From NCBI RefSeq assembly GCF_900021165.1, contig NZ_FCOQ01000010.1, positions 1,605 to 50,267 on the forward strand: a stretch of DNA of 48,663 nucleotides. Reading direction: 5' to 3'. This DNA comes from Paenibacillus phocaeensis. GTDB taxonomy: Bacteria; Bacillota; Bacilli; Paenibacillales; Paenibacillaceae. The notes beneath the pieces were generated by a model that was not told the DNA's origin, did not search any database, and worked only from the letters and a program-made list of their open reading frames with translations. A program made the translations under genes and the position numbers. Below, in pieces: positions 28,524 through 40,600 of this stretch (the stretch's first letter is position 1; each line of letters starts with the position of its first letter).

Positions 28524-28554
28524 CTAGCTAACCACCTTTCCTTTTATTTCCTTT

Positions 28555-28583
28555 ATTATAGCTTTAATTCCTTTTTTATGTAA
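28555..28583 (-). promoter_or_regulatory. sigma-A promoter of the secreted-protein gene
   Basis: On the minus strand TTACAT (28583-28578) and TATAAT (28560-28555) are separated by exactly 17 bases. The start would be near 28548, giving a leader of about 25 bases with its own ribosome site. The surrounding 60 bases are under 20% GC. Confidence 0.7.
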
Positions 28584-28619
28584 TTATTTTCACATTATAT
28601 ACATATATTTATTTTTCTA

Positions 28620-28840
28620 CCTTTAATTCAATTTCTTAGCTTCGGACCTTGCGCGAGTACCGAATAACTGTACATCATCTGCAATGATTAAGTGGGGTTC
28701 GCTCTGATGTGTCCCTTACGCTCCCTTTGCACGATTATCCCTTTCATTCAGGGGAGGAGACGAGTTCTCCTCCAATTCCCGGCGATCTGATTCAAGGGGA
28801 TAATCCTGCAAAAGCATCCGGCCAATGTGTTGATCTTCGC
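28620..28840. other. intergenic stretch between the island and the tuf terminator
   Basis: No gene is evident. The only structure I see is an 8-bp hairpin, GGAGGAGA-cgagt-TCTCCTCC (28753-28773), without a T run on either strand. Composition changes here from the AT-rich island to the usual level, so the island's right boundary is probably near 28630. Confidence 0.4.
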
Positions 28841-28844
28841 TTAA

Positions 28845-28890
28845 AGAGAAAAGAGCTGCTCTCCGAAACCGGAGAGCAGCTCTTTTCTTC
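28845..28890. terminator. strong terminator after tuf
   Basis: A perfect 17-bp stem (28849-28865 with 28870-28886), core GAGCTGCTCTCCG, encloses a four-base loop. A residues precede and T residues follow, so it can act on both strands. It ends the rpsL-rpsG-fusA-tuf transcript. Confidence 0.93.
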
Positions 28891-28906
28891 AAGCTGCAAA
28901 GCCTTC

Positions 28907-30097
28907 TTATTTCGTAATTTTAACAACAGCGCCGGATCCAACTGTACGGCCGCCTTCGCGGATGGAGAAGCGAGTTCCTTCTTCGATCGCGATCGGGGAG
29001 ATCAGTTGAACGGTAACTTCGATGTTGTCACCAGGCATAACCATTTCTGTACCTTCTGGCAGGTTGATGATCCCTGTTACGTCAGTTGTACGGAAATAGA
29101 ATTGTGGACGGTAACCTGTGAAGAAAGGTTTATGACGTCCGCCTTCTTCTTTCGTCAATACGTATACTTGAGCGGTGAACTCAGTATGCGGGTTAACGGA
29201 AGCTGGTTTAGCCAATACTTGACCGCGTTCGATTTCTTTACGGTCAACACCGCGGAGCAATGCGCCGATGTTGTCGCCCGCTTGAGCGGAATCGAGCAAT
29301 TTACGGAACATTTCAACGCCGGTAACGACGGATTTTTTCGTTTCTTCAACGATACCCACGATTTCAATTTCGTCGCCGACTTTAACCGTACCGCGTTCTA
29401 CACGGCCAGTTGCTACCGTACCACGACCTGTGATCGAGAATACGTCCTCGACAGGCATCAGGAATGGTTTGTCGACTGGGCGTTCTGGGAGCGGAATGTA
29501 CTCGTCGATCACTTCGAACATTTCAACGATTTTCTTAGCCCATTCGCCGTCTGGGTTTTGCAGAGCTTCACGAGCGGAACCGCGGATGATTGGAGTGTCG
29601 TCGCCTGGGAAATCATATTCGTTCAGCAGGTCGCGAACTTCCATTTCAACCAGTTCAAGCAACTCTTCGTCTTCAACCATGTCGCATTTGTTCAGGAATA
29701 CGACGATGTAAGGAACGCCTACGTTTTTGGACAACAGGATGTGCTCGCGAGTTTGCGGCATTGGGCCGTCAGCTGCGGATACAACCAGGATTGCGCCGTC
29801 CATTTGTGCTGCGCCGGTGATCATGTTTTTAACATAGTCGGCGTGCCCTGGGCAGTCAACGTGTGCGTAGTGGCGGTTGTTAGTTTCATACTCAACGTGA
29901 GCCGTCGAGATTGTGATCCCGCGTTCGCGTTCTTCTGGAGCTTTGTCGATTTGGTCGAATGCTACGGCAGCACCGCCATATGTTTTGGACAATACAGTCG
30001 TGATGGCTGCAGTCAGAGTTGTTTTACCATGGTCGACGTGACCAATCGTACCGATATTAACGTGCGGTTTTGTACGTTCGTATTTAGCCTTTGCCAT
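28907..30097 (-). CDS. tuf: elongation factor Tu
   Basis: This 396-residue GTPase delivers aminoacyl-tRNA. The G1 loop [28 protein letters not shown] and the C-terminal [19 protein letters not shown] are standard. The ATG at 30097 is fixed by AAGGAGGAAC upstream; an extension to 30154 runs through the intergenic region. It is the last gene of the str operon. Confidence 0.99.
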   Translation of the reverse strand: MAKAKYERTKPHVNIGTIGHVDHGKTTLTAAITTVLSKTYGGAAVAFDQIDKAPEERERGITISTAHVEYETNNRHYAHVDCPGHADYVKNMITGAAQMDGAILVVSAADGPMPQTREHILLSKNVGVPYIVVFLNKCDMVEDEELLELVEMEVRDLLNEYDFPGDDTPIIRGSAREALQNPDGEWAKKIVEMFEVIDEYIPLPERPVDKPFLMPVEDVFSITGRGTVATGRVERGTVKVGDEIEIVGIVEETKKSVVTGVEMFRKLLDSAQAGDNIGALLRGVDRKEIERGQVLAKPASVNPHTEFTAQVYVLTKEEGGRHKPFFTGYRPQFYFRTTDVTGIINLPEGTEMVMPGDNIEVTVQLISPIAIEEGTRFSIREGGRTVGSGAVVKITK

Positions 30098-30180
30098 TTT
30101 AAACAGTTCCTCCTTAAAATATGGATTGTTATGTGTGACCGTTCGGAAGAACAAGTCCCCCGACCGGTAAATACACTAAA

Positions 30181-32259
30181 TTATTCTCCGCCTTTGTTCT
30201 TGGATACGATTTCTTCAGCAATGGTCTTAGGAACTTCTTCATAATGAGAGAGTTCCATCGAGAACACACCGCGTCCTTGCGTACCGGAACGAAGCGTTGT
30301 CGAGTAACCGAACATTTCGGAGAGAGGCACTTTCGCACGGATAATTTGCGCACCACCACGGGAATCCATACCTTCGATACGGCCGCGGCGAGAGTTCAGC
30401 ATACCCATAACGTCACCCATGTACTCCTCAGGTACCGTTACTTCAACTTTCATGATCGGCTCAAGCAGAACCGGTTGACACTTCTCTTTAGCCGCTTTTA
30501 GGGCCATCGAGCCGGCGATTTTAAACGCCATTTCACTGGAGTCGACGTCATGGTAAGAACCATCGACGATCGTCGCCTTCACGTCAACGACCGGGAAGCC
30601 GGCAAGAACACCGTTCTGCATTGCTTCTTCGATCCCTTGTTGTGCAGGTGCGATATATTCTCTCGGTACGGCGCCGCCGACGATTTTGCTGTCGAACTGG
30701 TTGCCTGTACCTGGCTCCAGAGGTTCAAATTCAACCCAGACGTGACCGTATTGACCACGACCACCGGACTGACGAACAAACTTACCTTCAACGCGAGCAG
30801 GAGCTTTGAACGTTTCACGGTAAGCAACTTGCGGTTTACCTACGTTCGTCTCAACCTTGAATTCACGGCGCATCCGATCGATGATGATATCCAGGTGAAG
30901 CTCACCCATACCCGCAAGGATCGTTTGTCCCGTTTCTTCGTCCGTATGAGCGCGAAGCGTTGGGTCTTCCTCTGTCAATTTACCGAGAGCAACGCCCATT
31001 TTATCCTGGTCGGCTTTCGTCTTAGGTTCAACGGCGATTTCGATAACCGGATCAGGGAAGTTCATCGATTCCAGAATAACTGGAGACTTCTCATCACACA
31101 GTGTATCACCTGTCCCCGTATCTTTCAAACCAACGGCTGCTGCGATATCACCGGAGTAAACTTCGGAGATTTCTTGACGGCTGTTGGCGTGCATTTGCAG
31201 GATACGTCCGATCCGTTCGCGTTTGCCTTTCGTTGCGTTCAGCACATAAGAACCGGATTGCAAAATACCGGAGTATACGCGGAAGAACGTCAGCTTACCC
31301 ACGTAAGGGTCGGTCATGATTTTAAATGCAAGCGCCGAGAACGGCTCTTCATCGGAAGAGTGACGTTCCACTTCCGTACCGTCTTCCAAGTGACCTTGGA
31401 TGCTTGGTACGTCAATCGGAGCCGGCAAGTAATCGATAACGGCATCCAGCATCAGCTGAATCCCTTTGTTCCGGTAGGAAGAACCGCAGACAACCGGGAA
31501 GATCTTAACTTCGACTACCCCTTTGCGAAGAGCAGCCTTCAACTCTTCAATGGTGATTTCTTCACCTTCAAGGTATTTCATCGTTAAATCTTCATCAAGC
31601 TCTGCAACCTTCTCAACCAGCTCTGCACGAAGCTCTTCGACTTTCGCCAGATACTCGGCAGGGATTTCGGTTTCTTCGATGTTTTGACCCAAGTCGTCTT
31701 TGTAGATGTACGCCTTTTGCGTGATGATGTCAATGATGCCGACAAAATCACTTTCCGCACCGATCGGCAGTTGAATCGCAACTGCGTTCGCTTGCAGACG
31801 TTCGCGCATATCATTCACGACGTTCAGATAGTCCGCACCGATGATATCCATTTTGTTGACATAAGCGATCCGAGGAACGCTGTACTTGTCAGCCTGTCTC
31901 CAAACGGTTTCAGACTGCGGTTCAACGCCTTCCTTAGCACTGAACACGCCTACAGCCCCGTCCAATACACGCAGGGAACGTTCGACTTCAACCGTGAAGT
32001 CGACGTGTCCCGGGGTATCGATGATATTTACGCGGTGACCTTTCCATTGAGCGGTCGTCGCAGCGGACGTAATCGTGATTCCGCGCTCTTGCTCTTGTTC
32101 CATCCAGTCCATTGTCGCAGCACCCTCGTGAACTTCCCCGATTTTGTGCGTACGGCCTGTATAGAACAAGATCCGTTCCGTCGTGGTTGTCTTACCGGCG
32201 TCAATATGCGCCATGATCCCGATATTACGTGTATTTTTCAAGGAGAACTCTCTTGCCAT
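30181..32259 (-). CDS. fusA: elongation factor G
   Basis: This 692-residue translocase has G1 [15 protein letters not shown], switch [15 protein letters not shown], and domain [23 protein letters not shown]. Residues of the fusidic-acid pocket look normal. GGGAGA precedes the ATG at 32259. It lies between rpsG and tuf. Confidence 0.99.
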   Translation of the reverse strand: MAREFSLKNTRNIGIMAHIDAGKTTTTERILFYTGRTHKIGEVHEGAATMDWMEQEQERGITITSAATTAQWKGHRVNIIDTPGHVDFTVEVERSLRVLDGAVGVFSAKEGVEPQSETVWRQADKYSVPRIAYVNKMDIIGADYLNVVNDMRERLQANAVAIQLPIGAESDFVGIIDIITQKAYIYKDDLGQNIEETEIPAEYLAKVEELRAELVEKVAELDEDLTMKYLEGEEITIEELKAALRKGVVEVKIFPVVCGSSYRNKGIQLMLDAVIDYLPAPIDVPSIQGHLEDGTEVERHSSDEEPFSALAFKIMTDPYVGKLTFFRVYSGILQSGSYVLNATKGKRERIGRILQMHANSRQEISEVYSGDIAAAVGLKDTGTGDTLCDEKSPVILESMNFPDPVIEIAVEPKTKADQDKMGVALGKLTEEDPTLRAHTDEETGQTILAGMGELHLDIIIDRMRREFKVETNVGKPQVAYRETFKAPARVEGKFVRQSGGRGQYGHVWVEFEPLEPGTGNQFDSKIVGGAVPREYIAPAQQGIEEAMQNGVLAGFPVVDVKATIVDGSYHDVDSSEMAFKIAGSMALKAAKEKCQPVLLEPIMKVEVTVPEEYMGDVMGMLNSRRGRIEGMDSRGGAQIIRAKVPLSEMFGYSTTLRSGTQGRGVFSMELSHYEEVPKTIAEEIVSKNKGGE

Positions 32260-32306
32260 GAATCTGTCTCCCTTCAAAATATAAATTTTGAAATACGGGC
32301 GTTATC

Positions 32307-32777
32307 CTACCAACGGTAGTGCGCGAACGCTTTGTTCGCTTCCGCCATTTTGTGCGTATCTTCGCGTTTCTTTACGGAAGCGCCTGTGTTGTTGGATGCG
32401 TCGATGATCTCGGCAGCCAAACGCTCTTCCATCGTTTTCTCGCCGCGGTTGCGGGAGTAGTTCACGAGCCAACGTAATCCCAAGGATGTACGTCTCTCTG
32501 GTTTAACCTCGATCGGAACCTGGTAGTTTGCACCGCCGACACGGCGAGCTTTAACTTCCAGTACAGGCATGATATTTTTGATCGCTGCTTCAAACACTTC
32601 CATCGGGTCATTCCCCGTACGTTCTTGAATGATGTTGAACGCATTGTACAGAATGCTTTGAGCAACGCCGCGTTTACCGTCAAGCATGATGCGGTTGATC
32701 AAGCGAGTAACGAGTTTGCTGTTATACACCGGATCTGGCAACACGTCTCTTTTCGTAACTGGACCTTTGCGTGGCAT
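32307..32777 (-). CDS. rpsG: 30S ribosomal protein S7
   Basis: This 156-residue protein organises the 3' domain of 16S r[34 protein letters not shown] and [25 protein letters not shown] identify it. It is separated from rpsL by an unusual 259-base spacer that holds repeats. Confidence 0.98.
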   Translation of the reverse strand: MPRKGPVTKRDVLPDPVYNSKLVTRLINRIMLDGKRGVAQSILYNAFNIIQERTGNDPMEVFEAAIKNIMPVLEVKARRVGGANYQVPIEVKPERRTSLGLRWLVNYSRNRGEKTMEERLAAEIIDASNNTGASVKKREDTHKMAEANKAFAHYRW

Positions 32778-32816
32778 AGTTTGTTATCCCCCTTTCAGCA
32801 ATAATTAACCTAAGCT

Positions 32817-33030
32817 GTAGTTCAAAAAGCCGTCTTTCGATCACGAGCAGGAACAGAGAAGTTGATTCGGCATCGAATCTTGAATTCAGCCGGACCTTCC
32901 GTTGCTCACGTACCCATTACGTACGCTCCGCTACTCAGTCCCTAGCTTCATCCAACCTTCTCGGTGCTCCAAACCCGACTTTCTGAACCTTCATTGAACG
33001 GTAGTTCAAAAAGTCGTCTTTCGATCACGA
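32817..33030. repeat. repeat-bounded intergenic element between rpsL and rpsG
   Basis: A 30-base sequence beginning GTAGTTCAAAAAG occurs at 32817-32846 and again at 33001-33030, differing at one base. A 12-base inverted partial copy (GACTTTCTGAAC, 32977-32988) lies between and can pair with the second copy. The spacer also contains CTCACGTACCCATTACGTACGCTCC-like runs with an internal palindromic TACGTA. No ORF or transposase is present. The element abuts the rpsL stop. I believe similar spacers recur in Paenibacillus chromosomes, which would make this a dispersed repeat, but I cannot check that here. Confidence 0.7.
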
Positions 33031-33036
33031 ATGATC

Positions 33037-33459
33037 TTAGGATTTCTTCGCTTTCGGACGTTTCGCGCCGTATTTGGAACGAGCTTGCATCCGGTTGTTC
33101 ACCCCAGCGGTGTCCAAAGCTCCGCGTACGATATGATAACGTACACCTGGAAGGTCTTTGACCCGGCCGCCGCGAATCAGCACAACGCTGTGCTCTTGCA
33201 GGTTATGACCGATCCCTGGAATGTAAGCCGTCACCTCTACACGGTTCGTCAAGCGAACACGGGCATATTTACGAAGTGCGGAGTTTGGTTTCTTCGGAGT
33301 CATCGTACCTACACGAGTGCAGACGCCGCGTTTTTGCGGAGAGCTCAGATCCGTAGCCTCGCGTTTCAGAGCGTTAAACCCTCTTTGCAGCGCTGGCGAT
33401 TTGGATTTGTACACCTTATCTTGGCGTCCTTTACGTACTAATTGGTTAATTGTTGGCAT
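33037..33459 (-). CDS. rpsL: 30S ribosomal protein S12
   Basis: This 140-residue decoding-centre protein shows [46 protein letters not shown] and [17 protein letters not shown]. The lysines at the two classic streptomycin-resistance positions are wild type. The ATG at 33459 follows GGGGGTGG; the ORF's earlier start would run through that site. It lies 142 bases downstream of the L7Ae-like gene. Confidence 0.98.
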   Translation of the reverse strand: MPTINQLVRKGRQDKVYKSKSPALQRGFNALKREATDLSSPQKRGVCTRVGTMTPKKPNSALRKYARVRLTNRVEVTAYIPGIGHNLQEHSVVLIRGGRVKDLPGVRYHIVRGALDTAGVNNRMQARSKYGAKRPKAKKS

Positions 33460-33601
33460 GTTGTTGCCACCCCCTTCCTCAGAATTCAAATCTTCTTTAC
33501 AAACCTCTTGATTAAGCCCACAGACCCAGGCGGTTCATAAAAGAACAAAGGAAATGTTTTTGCCAAGGAGTTTCCTCATTAGCAAAAACATTTTCGATCA
33601 A

Positions 33602-33853
33602 CTATGACTTTACGATCGCAGCCATCGCCGCTCCCACTTCAATCCCGCAAGCCTTGCCGAGATTGGCCATCGTGTCCACATAGGTGACTTTAACAGCATG
33701 TTGGTTGCATAAAGCGACGATCTTTGATGTAAGACGCGGATCTGCATTCTCAGCAACATAAACTTCCTCGGCCCGTCCAAGTTCAACCATTCGCATGGTT
33801 TGCTTGGTGCCGATCTTCACCGGTGCGTCCCGTAGTCCTTTATCATTAGACAT
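33602..33853 (-). CDS. rplGB: L7Ae/L30e-family ribosomal protein-like (YbxF)
   Basis: This 83-residue kink-turn-binding-type protein reads GTKQTMRMVELGRAEEVYVAENADP and then HAVKVTYVDTMANLGKACGIEVGAAMAAIV, as in YbxF of Bacillus, which binds k-turn RNA and associates with ribosomes. Two adjacent ATGs are possible. GGAGG is 5 bases from the first and 8 from the second, so I use the second (33853). It stands between rpoC and rpsL, as in B. subtilis. Confidence 0.9.
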   Translation of the reverse strand: MSNDKGLRDAPVKIGTKQTMRMVELGRAEEVYVAENADPRLTSKIVALCNQHAVKVTYVDTMANLGKACGIEVGAAMAAIVKS

Positions 33854-33968
33854 CATGACGTCCTCCAAAGCACAGGGTATTCCGTACTCACGCACTATGA
33901 TATAGTATCACTCCGCTATAGCCGGTGTCAAGCAAATTATTCAGCGGATTTCGTTGGCGAAGACAGGT

Positions 33969-34009
33969 CCGGCGCGGCCCGGATCACACTCGCTTCAGGG
34001 CCGCGCCGG
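33969..34009. other. very stable GC hairpin between rpoC and the L7Ae-like gene
   Basis: CCGGCGCGGCCC (33969-33980) and GGGCCGCGCCGG (33998-34009) form a perfect 12-bp stem around a 17-base loop. There is no T run on either strand. It lies 19 bases after the rpoC stop, so it may be a processing or stability element or a Rho-assisted stop rather than an intrinsic terminator. Confidence 0.6.
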
Positions 34010-34027
34010 CTTATCTTCGTTCCGTCT

Positions 34028-37000
34028 TTACTCTACGGAAACAGGCTCTAGACTTTCCTCTGCAGCCTCGTCTTGCTCCGGTTCTTCAAATTGAATGCTG
34101 CGGTAGCGATTCATGCCGGTACCGGCCGGAATCAGCTTCCCGATGATGACATTCTCCTTCAAGCCGAGCAGCTTATCGACTTTCCCTTTGATCGCGGCGT
34201 CGGTAAGTACCCGCGTCGTTTCCTGGAAGGAAGCGGCGGACAGGAAGGAGTCGGTTTCGAGCGACGCTTTCGTAATCCCGAGCAGCACCGGTTTGGCAAC
34301 CGCCGGCTCTTTGCCGGACAAGATCGCGTCTTTATTCGCAACTTCGTATTCATGCAAGTCAACGAAAGAGCCCGGCAGAAGCGGCGTATCGCCGGCATCC
34401 ACGATCCGGATCTTGCGCAGCATCTGGCGAATCATAACCTCAACGTGCTTGTCGTTGATTTCTACGCCTTGGTTCCGGTATACGCGTTGTACTTCCTGCA
34501 AAATGTAGTTCTGTACGCCGCGAATCCCTTTGATGCGCAAAATTTCTTTCGGGTCGATCGAACCATCGGTCAGCTCGTCGCCGGCTTCGATCTCGTCGCC
34601 TTCGCTGACGCGCAGGCGAGAACCGTAAGTGACGGAGTACACCTTCGTTTCCGCTTCGCCCTGAACCTCGATTTCGCGGCGGTCCTTGGCTTCACGAATC
34701 TCTTTGATCACGCCGTCGATCTCACTGATCGTCGCTTGGCCCTTCGGATTCCGGGCTTCGAACAGCTCTTGAATCCGCGGAAGACCTTGGGTAATATCAT
34801 CACCCGCAACGCCCCCGGTATGGAACGTACGCATGGTGAGCTGGGTTCCCGGTTCGCCGATCGATTGGGCCGCGATGATGCCGACGGCTTCCCCGATCTC
34901 CACGTGTTTCCCGGTAGCCAGGTTGCGTCCGTAGCACTTCTTGCACACGCCATGACGGGCGCGGCAGCTGAGCACGGAGCGGATTTGCAGCTTGGTGATG
35001 CCGGCGTCCACGATCTCATGCGCTTTATCGGAATCGATCAATTCATTGCGATGAATGATGATCTCACCCGTTTGCGGATGCTTGATCGTCTCGAACGAGT
35101 AGCGGCCTTCAATCCGGTCGTACAGATCCTCGATGACCTCTTTACCGTCTTGAATGACGCCAACGGTAAAGCCTTTATCGGTTCCGCAATCTTCTTCCCG
35201 CACGATCACGTCCTGAGCCACGTCTACGAGACGGCGAGTCAGATAACCCGAGTCGGCGGTCCGCAGCGCGGTATCGGCCAGACCTTTCCGCGCACCGTGC
35301 GTCGACAGGAAGTACTCGAGGACGGTCAGGCCTTCGCGGAAGTTCGATTTAATCGGGAGCTCGATAATCCGGCCCGCCGGGTTGGCCATCAGGCCCCGCA
35401 TCCCGCCCAGCTGGGTGATCTGCGATTTGTTACCGCGTGCCTTGGAGTCAACCATGAGCATGATGGAGTTATAGCGGTCCATCGATTTCATGAGCACGTC
35501 GGTAATTTGGTCCTTACATTTGGACCAGATATCGATAACGCGGTCATAACGTTCTTCGTTCGTAATCAAACCGCGACGGTATTGATTCGTAACCACGCGT
35601 ACCTTCTCATCGGAATCACGCAGGATTTCCTGCTTCTCCTTCGGTACGATAACGTCGGCTACCGCGATACTTACGCCCGCACGGGTCGAGTAAGTAAAGC
35701 CGGTTTGCTTGATTCTGTCCAGAATGACGGAGGTTTCCGTCGTATGGTAGATTTCGAAGCAGCGGCCGATGATTTCGCCGAGGTATTCCTTGCCGACACC
35801 GCTTGCTTGCGGCGCAGCCATAATCCGTTCCAAAACATTAGCGCCCTTCTCATAGATGAAGTAATGATCCGGGGTTCCTTGGAACAAGTTGACGCGCGTA
35901 GCTTCGTTAATGTAAGGGAAGCTGGCCGGGAAAATCTCATTGAAAATGATTTTACCAACCGTCGTGATCAACAAAGCGTTTTGTTGTGCTTCCGTAAAGC
36001 TGGTCTTGCCCAACGCTTTCGCCGGAATGGCTACCCGCGCATGCAGTGAAGCCGTGCCGCGTTGATAAGCCGATACCGCTTCGTTGACCGAAGACAAGAT
36101 CATGCCGGCGCCTTTGGCTTCCTTGTTATCCATCGTCAGATAATAGGAGCCGAGGACCATATCCTGCGAAGGCGTAACGACCGGCTTGCCGTCTTTCGGG
36201 TTCAGGATGTTGCCGGACGCCAGCATCAAGATGCGGGCTTCCGCCTGAGCTTCTGCGGACAACGGTACGTGAACAGCCATTTGGTCGCCGTCGAAGTCGG
36301 CGTTATACGCCGTACATACGAGCGGGTGCAGACGAATGGCGCGGCCTTCAACCAGGATCGGTTCGAACGCCTGGATCCCGAGACGGTGAAGCGTAGGGGC
36401 ACGGTTCAAGAGAACCGGATGCTCCTTAATCACTTCCTCGAGCACATCCCAAACTTCCGGACTGACGCGTTCGACTTTACGTTTTGCACTCTTGATGTTA
36501 TGGGCCAGGCCTTTATTAACCAGCTCTTTCATGACAAAAGGCTTAAACAGCTCCAGCGCCATTTCCTTCGGCAAACCGCATTGATACATTTTCAGGTACG
36601 GACCTACGACGATAACGGAACGACCGGAGTAGTCAACCCGTTTCCCCAGCAGGTTTTGCCGGAACCGGCCTTGTTTCCCTTTGAGCATATGGCTCAGGGA
36701 TTTCAATGGACGGTTGCCCGGACCCGTAACCGGACGGCCGCGGCGGCCGTTGTCGATCAGGGCGTCAACGGCTTCCTGCAGCATGCGTTTCTCGTTTTGG
36801 ACGATAATGTCTGGCGCGCCAAGGTCCAGCAGACGTTTCAACCGGTTGTTCCGGTTGATGACGCGGCGGTACAGATCGTTCAGGTCGGACGTCGCAAAGC
36901 GGCCGCCATCGAGCTGAACCATCGGACGGAGTTCCGGCGGAATGACCGGAAGCACGTCGAGGATCATCCACTCCGGCTCGTTGCCGGAGCTTTTGAACGC

Positions 37001-37642
37001 TTCGATGACTTCCAAACGTTTGATCGCACGGTTGCGGCGTTGACCTTGGGCCGTGCGCAATTCTTCTTTCAGGAATTCAAGCTCTTTGTCGATATCGAGA
37101 TCCTGGAGCAGCTTCTTCACGGCTTCCGCCCCCATACCGGCTTGGAATCCGTAACCGTATTTCTCGCGGTAGCTGCGATATTCCTTCTCGGACAAAAGCT
37201 GCTTTTTCTCCAGCGGCGTTTCGCCTGGATCGGTCACAACATAAGATGCAAAATAAATGATCTCTTCCAGGGAACGCGGAGACATGTCGAGCGCAAGGCC
37301 CATCCGGCTCGGAATCCCTTTGAAGTACCAAATGTGGGACACCGGCGCTGCCAACTCGATATGCCCCATCCGTTCGCGGCGCACTTTAGCGCGAGTAACT
37401 TCAACGCCGCAGCGGTCGCAGACGACGCCTTTGTAGCGAACGCGTTTATATTTACCGCAATGACATTCCCAGTCTTTGGTCGGGCCAAAAATCTTTTCGC
37501 AGAACAGCCCTTCCTTCTCCGGCTTCAGCGTGCGGTAGTTAATCGTTTCCGGTTTCTTTACTTCTCCGCGGGACCAAGAACGAATTTTATCTGGGGAAGC
37601 AAGCCCAATTTTCATAAACTCGAAGTTGTTGACGTCCAACAA
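34028..37642 (-). CDS. rpoC: RNA polymerase subunit beta'
   Basis: This 1204-residue subunit has the N-terminal zinc site ([20 protein letters not shown]), the catalytic NADFDGDQM magnesium loop and a second Cys cluster ([15 protein letters not shown]). The start is a TTG ([20 protein letters not shown]) after GGAGGGATG, matching B. subtilis; the upstream residues MVKEGCS come from the leader. Forty-five bases separate it from rpoB. It has a short acidic C-terminal tail. Confidence 0.99.
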   Translation of the reverse strand: MLDVNNFEFMKIGLASPDKIRSWSRGEVKKPETINYRTLKPEKEGLFCEKIFGPTKDWECHCGKYKRVRYKGVVCDRCGVEVTRAKVRRERMGHIELAAPVSHIWYFKGIPSRMGLALDMSPRSLEEIIYFASYVVTDPGETPLEKKQLLSEKEYRSYREKYGYGFQAGMGAEAVKKLLQDLDIDKELEFLKEELRTAQGQRRNRAIKRLEVIEAFKSSGNEPEWMILDVLPVIPPELRPMVQLDGGRFATSDLNDLYRRVINRNNRLKRLLDLGAPDIIVQNEKRMLQEAVDALIDNGRRGRPVTGPGNRPLKSLSHMLKGKQGRFRQNLLGKRVDYSGRSVIVVGPYLKMYQCGLPKEMALELFKPFVMKELVNKGLAHNIKSAKRKVERVSPEVWDVLEEVIKEHPVLLNRAPTLHRLGIQAFEPILVEGRAIRLHPLVCTAYNADFDGDQMAVHVPLSAEAQAEARILMLASGNILNPKDGKPVVTPSQDMVLGSYYLTMDNKEAKGAGMILSSVNEAVSAYQRGTASLHARVAIPAKALGKTSFTEAQQNALLITTVGKIIFNEIFPASFPYINEATRVNLFQGTPDHYFIYEKGANVLERIMAAPQASGVGKEYLGEIIGRCFEIYHTTETSVILDRIKQTGFTYSTRAGVSIAVADVIVPKEKQEILRDSDEKVRVVTNQYRRGLITNEERYDRVIDIWSKCKDQITDVLMKSMDRYNSIMLMVDSKARGNKSQITQLGGMRGLMANPAGRIIELPIKSNFREGLTVLEYFLSTHGARKGLADTALRTADSGYLTRRLVDVAQDVIVREEDCGTDKGFTVGVIQDGKEVIEDLYDRIEGRYSFETIKHPQTGEIIIHRNELIDSDKAHEIVDAGITKLQIRSVLSCRARHGVCKKCYGRNLATGKHVEIGEAVGIIAAQSIGEPGTQLTMRTFHTGGVAGDDITQGLPRIQELFEARNPKGQATISEIDGVIKEIREAKDRREIEVQGEAETKVYSVTYGSRLRVSEGDEIEAGDELTDGSIDPKEILRIKGIRGVQNYILQEVQRVYRNQGVEINDKHVEVMIRQMLRKIRIVDAGDTPLLPGSFVDLHEYEVANKDAILSGKEPAVAKPVLLGITKASLETDSFLSAASFQETTRVLTDAAIKGKVDKLLGLKENVIIGKLIPAGTGMNRYRSIQFEEPEQDEAAEESLEPVSVE

Positions 37643-37687
37643 GGAGCATCCCTCCTTAACCAAGTCCTGATTTGACTGTATAACGCT

Positions 37688-40600
37688 CTATTCTACGCCG
37701 ACTTCCGCACCTTCCAGATTGAGACTCAGCTTGTCGCCCGACGCATCATCCTCGTCGTCGATCTCCTTCATCTCGATCTCTTCTTCGTTTTCGGTCAGAA
37801 TCTTGACGTCCATACCCAAGCTTTGCAGCTCTTTGATCAAGACCTTAAACGACTCAGGCACGCCCGGTTCAGGCACGTTTTCTCCCTTGACGATGGATTC
37901 GTAGGTTTTCACCCGACCGACCACGTCGTCCGATTTGACGGTAAGAATCTCTTGCAGCGTATAAGCGGCACCGTAAGCTTCCAGCGCCCACACTTCCATC
38001 TCCCCGAAGCGCTGACCGCCGAACTGAGCTTTACCGCCCAGCGGCTGCTGCGTAACGAGCGAGTAAGGACCTGTCGAACGAGCATGGATCTTATCGTCAA
38101 CCATGTGTGCGAGTTTGATCATGTGCATGACGCCCACGGTAACTTCCCGTTCAAACGGTTCGCCCGTGCGTCCGTCGTACAGAATCGTTTTACCGTTGCG
38201 TTGCATGCCGGCCTCTTCCATCGTGTCGAACACATCTTCCTCGTTGGCACCATCAAATACCGGGGTAGCTACGTGAATGCCCATTTGCAAGGCGGCCATC
38301 CCCAGATGGATTTCCAGGACCTGCCCGATATTCATCCGCGAAGGTACGCCCAGCGGATTCAGGACAACCTGTACCGGGGTTCCGTCCGGCATAAACGGCA
38401 TATCCTCTTCCGGCAAAATCCGAGCCACAACCCCTTTGTTACCATGGCGTCCGGCCATCTTATCGCCTTCGGAGATCTTCCGCTTCTGCGCGATGTACAC
38501 GCGAACGAGCTGATTTACGCCCGGCGGCAATTCGTCGCCGTTATCCCGGGTAAATACCTTCACGTCTACCACGATCCCGTCCGTACCGTGCGGTACGCGC
38601 AGGGAGGTATCGCGAACTTCGCGGGCTTTCTCCCCGAAGATCGCGTGCAGCAGGCGCTCTTCGGCCGTCAATTCGGTTACGCCCTTCGGCGTTACCTTAC
38701 CGACCAGGATATCGCCGGCGGCGATTTCCGCCCCAACGCGGATAATGCCGCGTTCATCCAGATTGCGCAGCGCTTCTTCGCCGACGTTCGGGATGTCACG
38801 AGTGATTTCCTCCGGCCCCAGTTTCGTATCGCGGGCTTCGGATTCGTATTCCTCGATGTGGATCGAAGTATATACGTCCTCCTTCACCAGCTTCTCACTG
38901 AGCAGGATCGCATCCTCGTAGTTGTAACCTTCCCAAGTCATGAAGGCAACGACTACGTTGCGGCCCAGCGCCAATTCGCCCATTTCCGTCGAAGGACCGT
39001 CTGCCAGGATATCGCCCTTCTTAATGACGTCTCCCCGCTTCACGATCGGACGTTGGTTAATGCAGGTTCCTTGGTTAGAACGCATAAACTTGTGTAATTT
39101 ATATTTAACAAGGTCGCCTTTGACTTCCTTGCCGTCAATGGTTTCCACCCGGCGCAGCCAAATTTCGTTCGCAGCCGACCGTTCGATAATCCCGTCATAC
39201 TTCGACACAATGCAGACACCGGAGTCCTTAGCTGCCTTATGCTCCATGCCGGTTCCGACGAGCGGAGCCTTTGGAATCAGCAGAGGAACGGCCTGACGCT
39301 GCATGTTCGAACCCATCAGCGCGCGGTTCGAGTCGTCATTCTCCAGGAACGGAATCAACGCGGTAGCAACGGATACGACCTGTTTTGGCGAAATATCCAT
39401 GTAGTCTACCCGGTTGCTCGGCATGGTCAGAATGTTATCCGACTGTTTGTTGTAACGAACGATCACCGATTCTTCTTCGAACTTGTTATCTTCCGTCAAC
39501 TTCGCGTTGGCCTGTGCGATGATGTAGTTATCTTCCTCATCCGCCGTCAGGTAAGCGACCTGGTCCGTCACCGTACCCGTCTTCGGATCAACCCAGCGAT
39601 ACGGCGCTTCAATGAAGCCGTACTCGTTGATCCGCGCGAAGGTGGACAAGGAGTTGATCAAGCCGATGTTCGGACCTTCCGGCGTTTCGATTGGACACAT
39701 CCGGCCGTAGTGGGAAGGGTGAACGTCACGCACTTCCATGCCGGCGCGTTCCCGGGTCAAACCGCCCGGCCCCAGCGCGGAAAGACGGCGTTTATGCGTC
39801 AATTCGGCAAGCGGGTTCGTTTGGTCCATGAACTGGGACAGCTGCGAACTGCCGAAGAACTCTTTGATCGACGCAATAACCGGACGGATATTGATCAAAG
39901 CCTGCGGCGTGATCACATTCGCGTCCTGAATCGACATTCTTTCGCGTACAACACGCTCCATCCGTGACAAGCCGATGCGGAATTGGTTCTGCAGGAGCTC
40001 GCCTACCGAACGCAGACGCCGGTTGCCGAGATGATCGATATCGTCCGTGCTGCCGATGCCGTGCAGCAGATTGATAAAATAGCTGATCGAAGAAATAATA
40101 TCAGCAGGGGTAATATGCTTCACCGATTTATCGATGTTGCGGTTCGCGATCACCTTGACCACTTTACCGTCTTCGATCGGCGAGAATACGTCGATCGTTT
40201 GCAGCGGTACATCGTCCGCGTCAAGCACGCCGCCGGCAACATGGTAGTTCTTGAACCCAACGTTGCTCTCGAGGTGCGGCAAAATCTCGTCCAACAGACG
40301 GCGGTCTACCATTTGGCCGGCTTCGGCGATAATTTCACCCGTGTTGGTGTCAATCAGCGTCTCCGCGAGACGTTGGTTGAACAAGCGGTTCTTAATGTGA
40401 AGCTTCTTATTGATTTTGTAACGGCCGACGTTAGCCAGATCGTAACGCTTAGGATCGAAGAAGCGAGCTACGAGCAAGCTCTTCGCATTCTCCAGGGTCG
40501 GCGGTTCACCCGGACGCAGACGTTCGTAGATTTCGATCAAGGCTTTCTCTGTCGAATCCGTATTGTCCTTATCGAGCGTATTGCGAATATACTCGTCATT

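Noticed and set aside
28709..30244. 511-codon plus-strand open frame opposite tuf
   Set aside because: It is fully antisense to the unmistakable tuf gene and runs through the terminator hairpin, with no homology that I can recognise.
32817..33030. Insertion sequence between rpsL and rpsG
   Set aside because: No transposase frame, no clear target-site duplication, and only about 214 bases long. Described as a repeat element instead.
34073..37675. Long plus-strand open frames opposite rpoC (658 and 537 codons) and opposite rpoB
   Set aside because: They are antisense shadows caused by codon bias in rpoB and rpoC. They have no ribosome sites or recognisable motifs.
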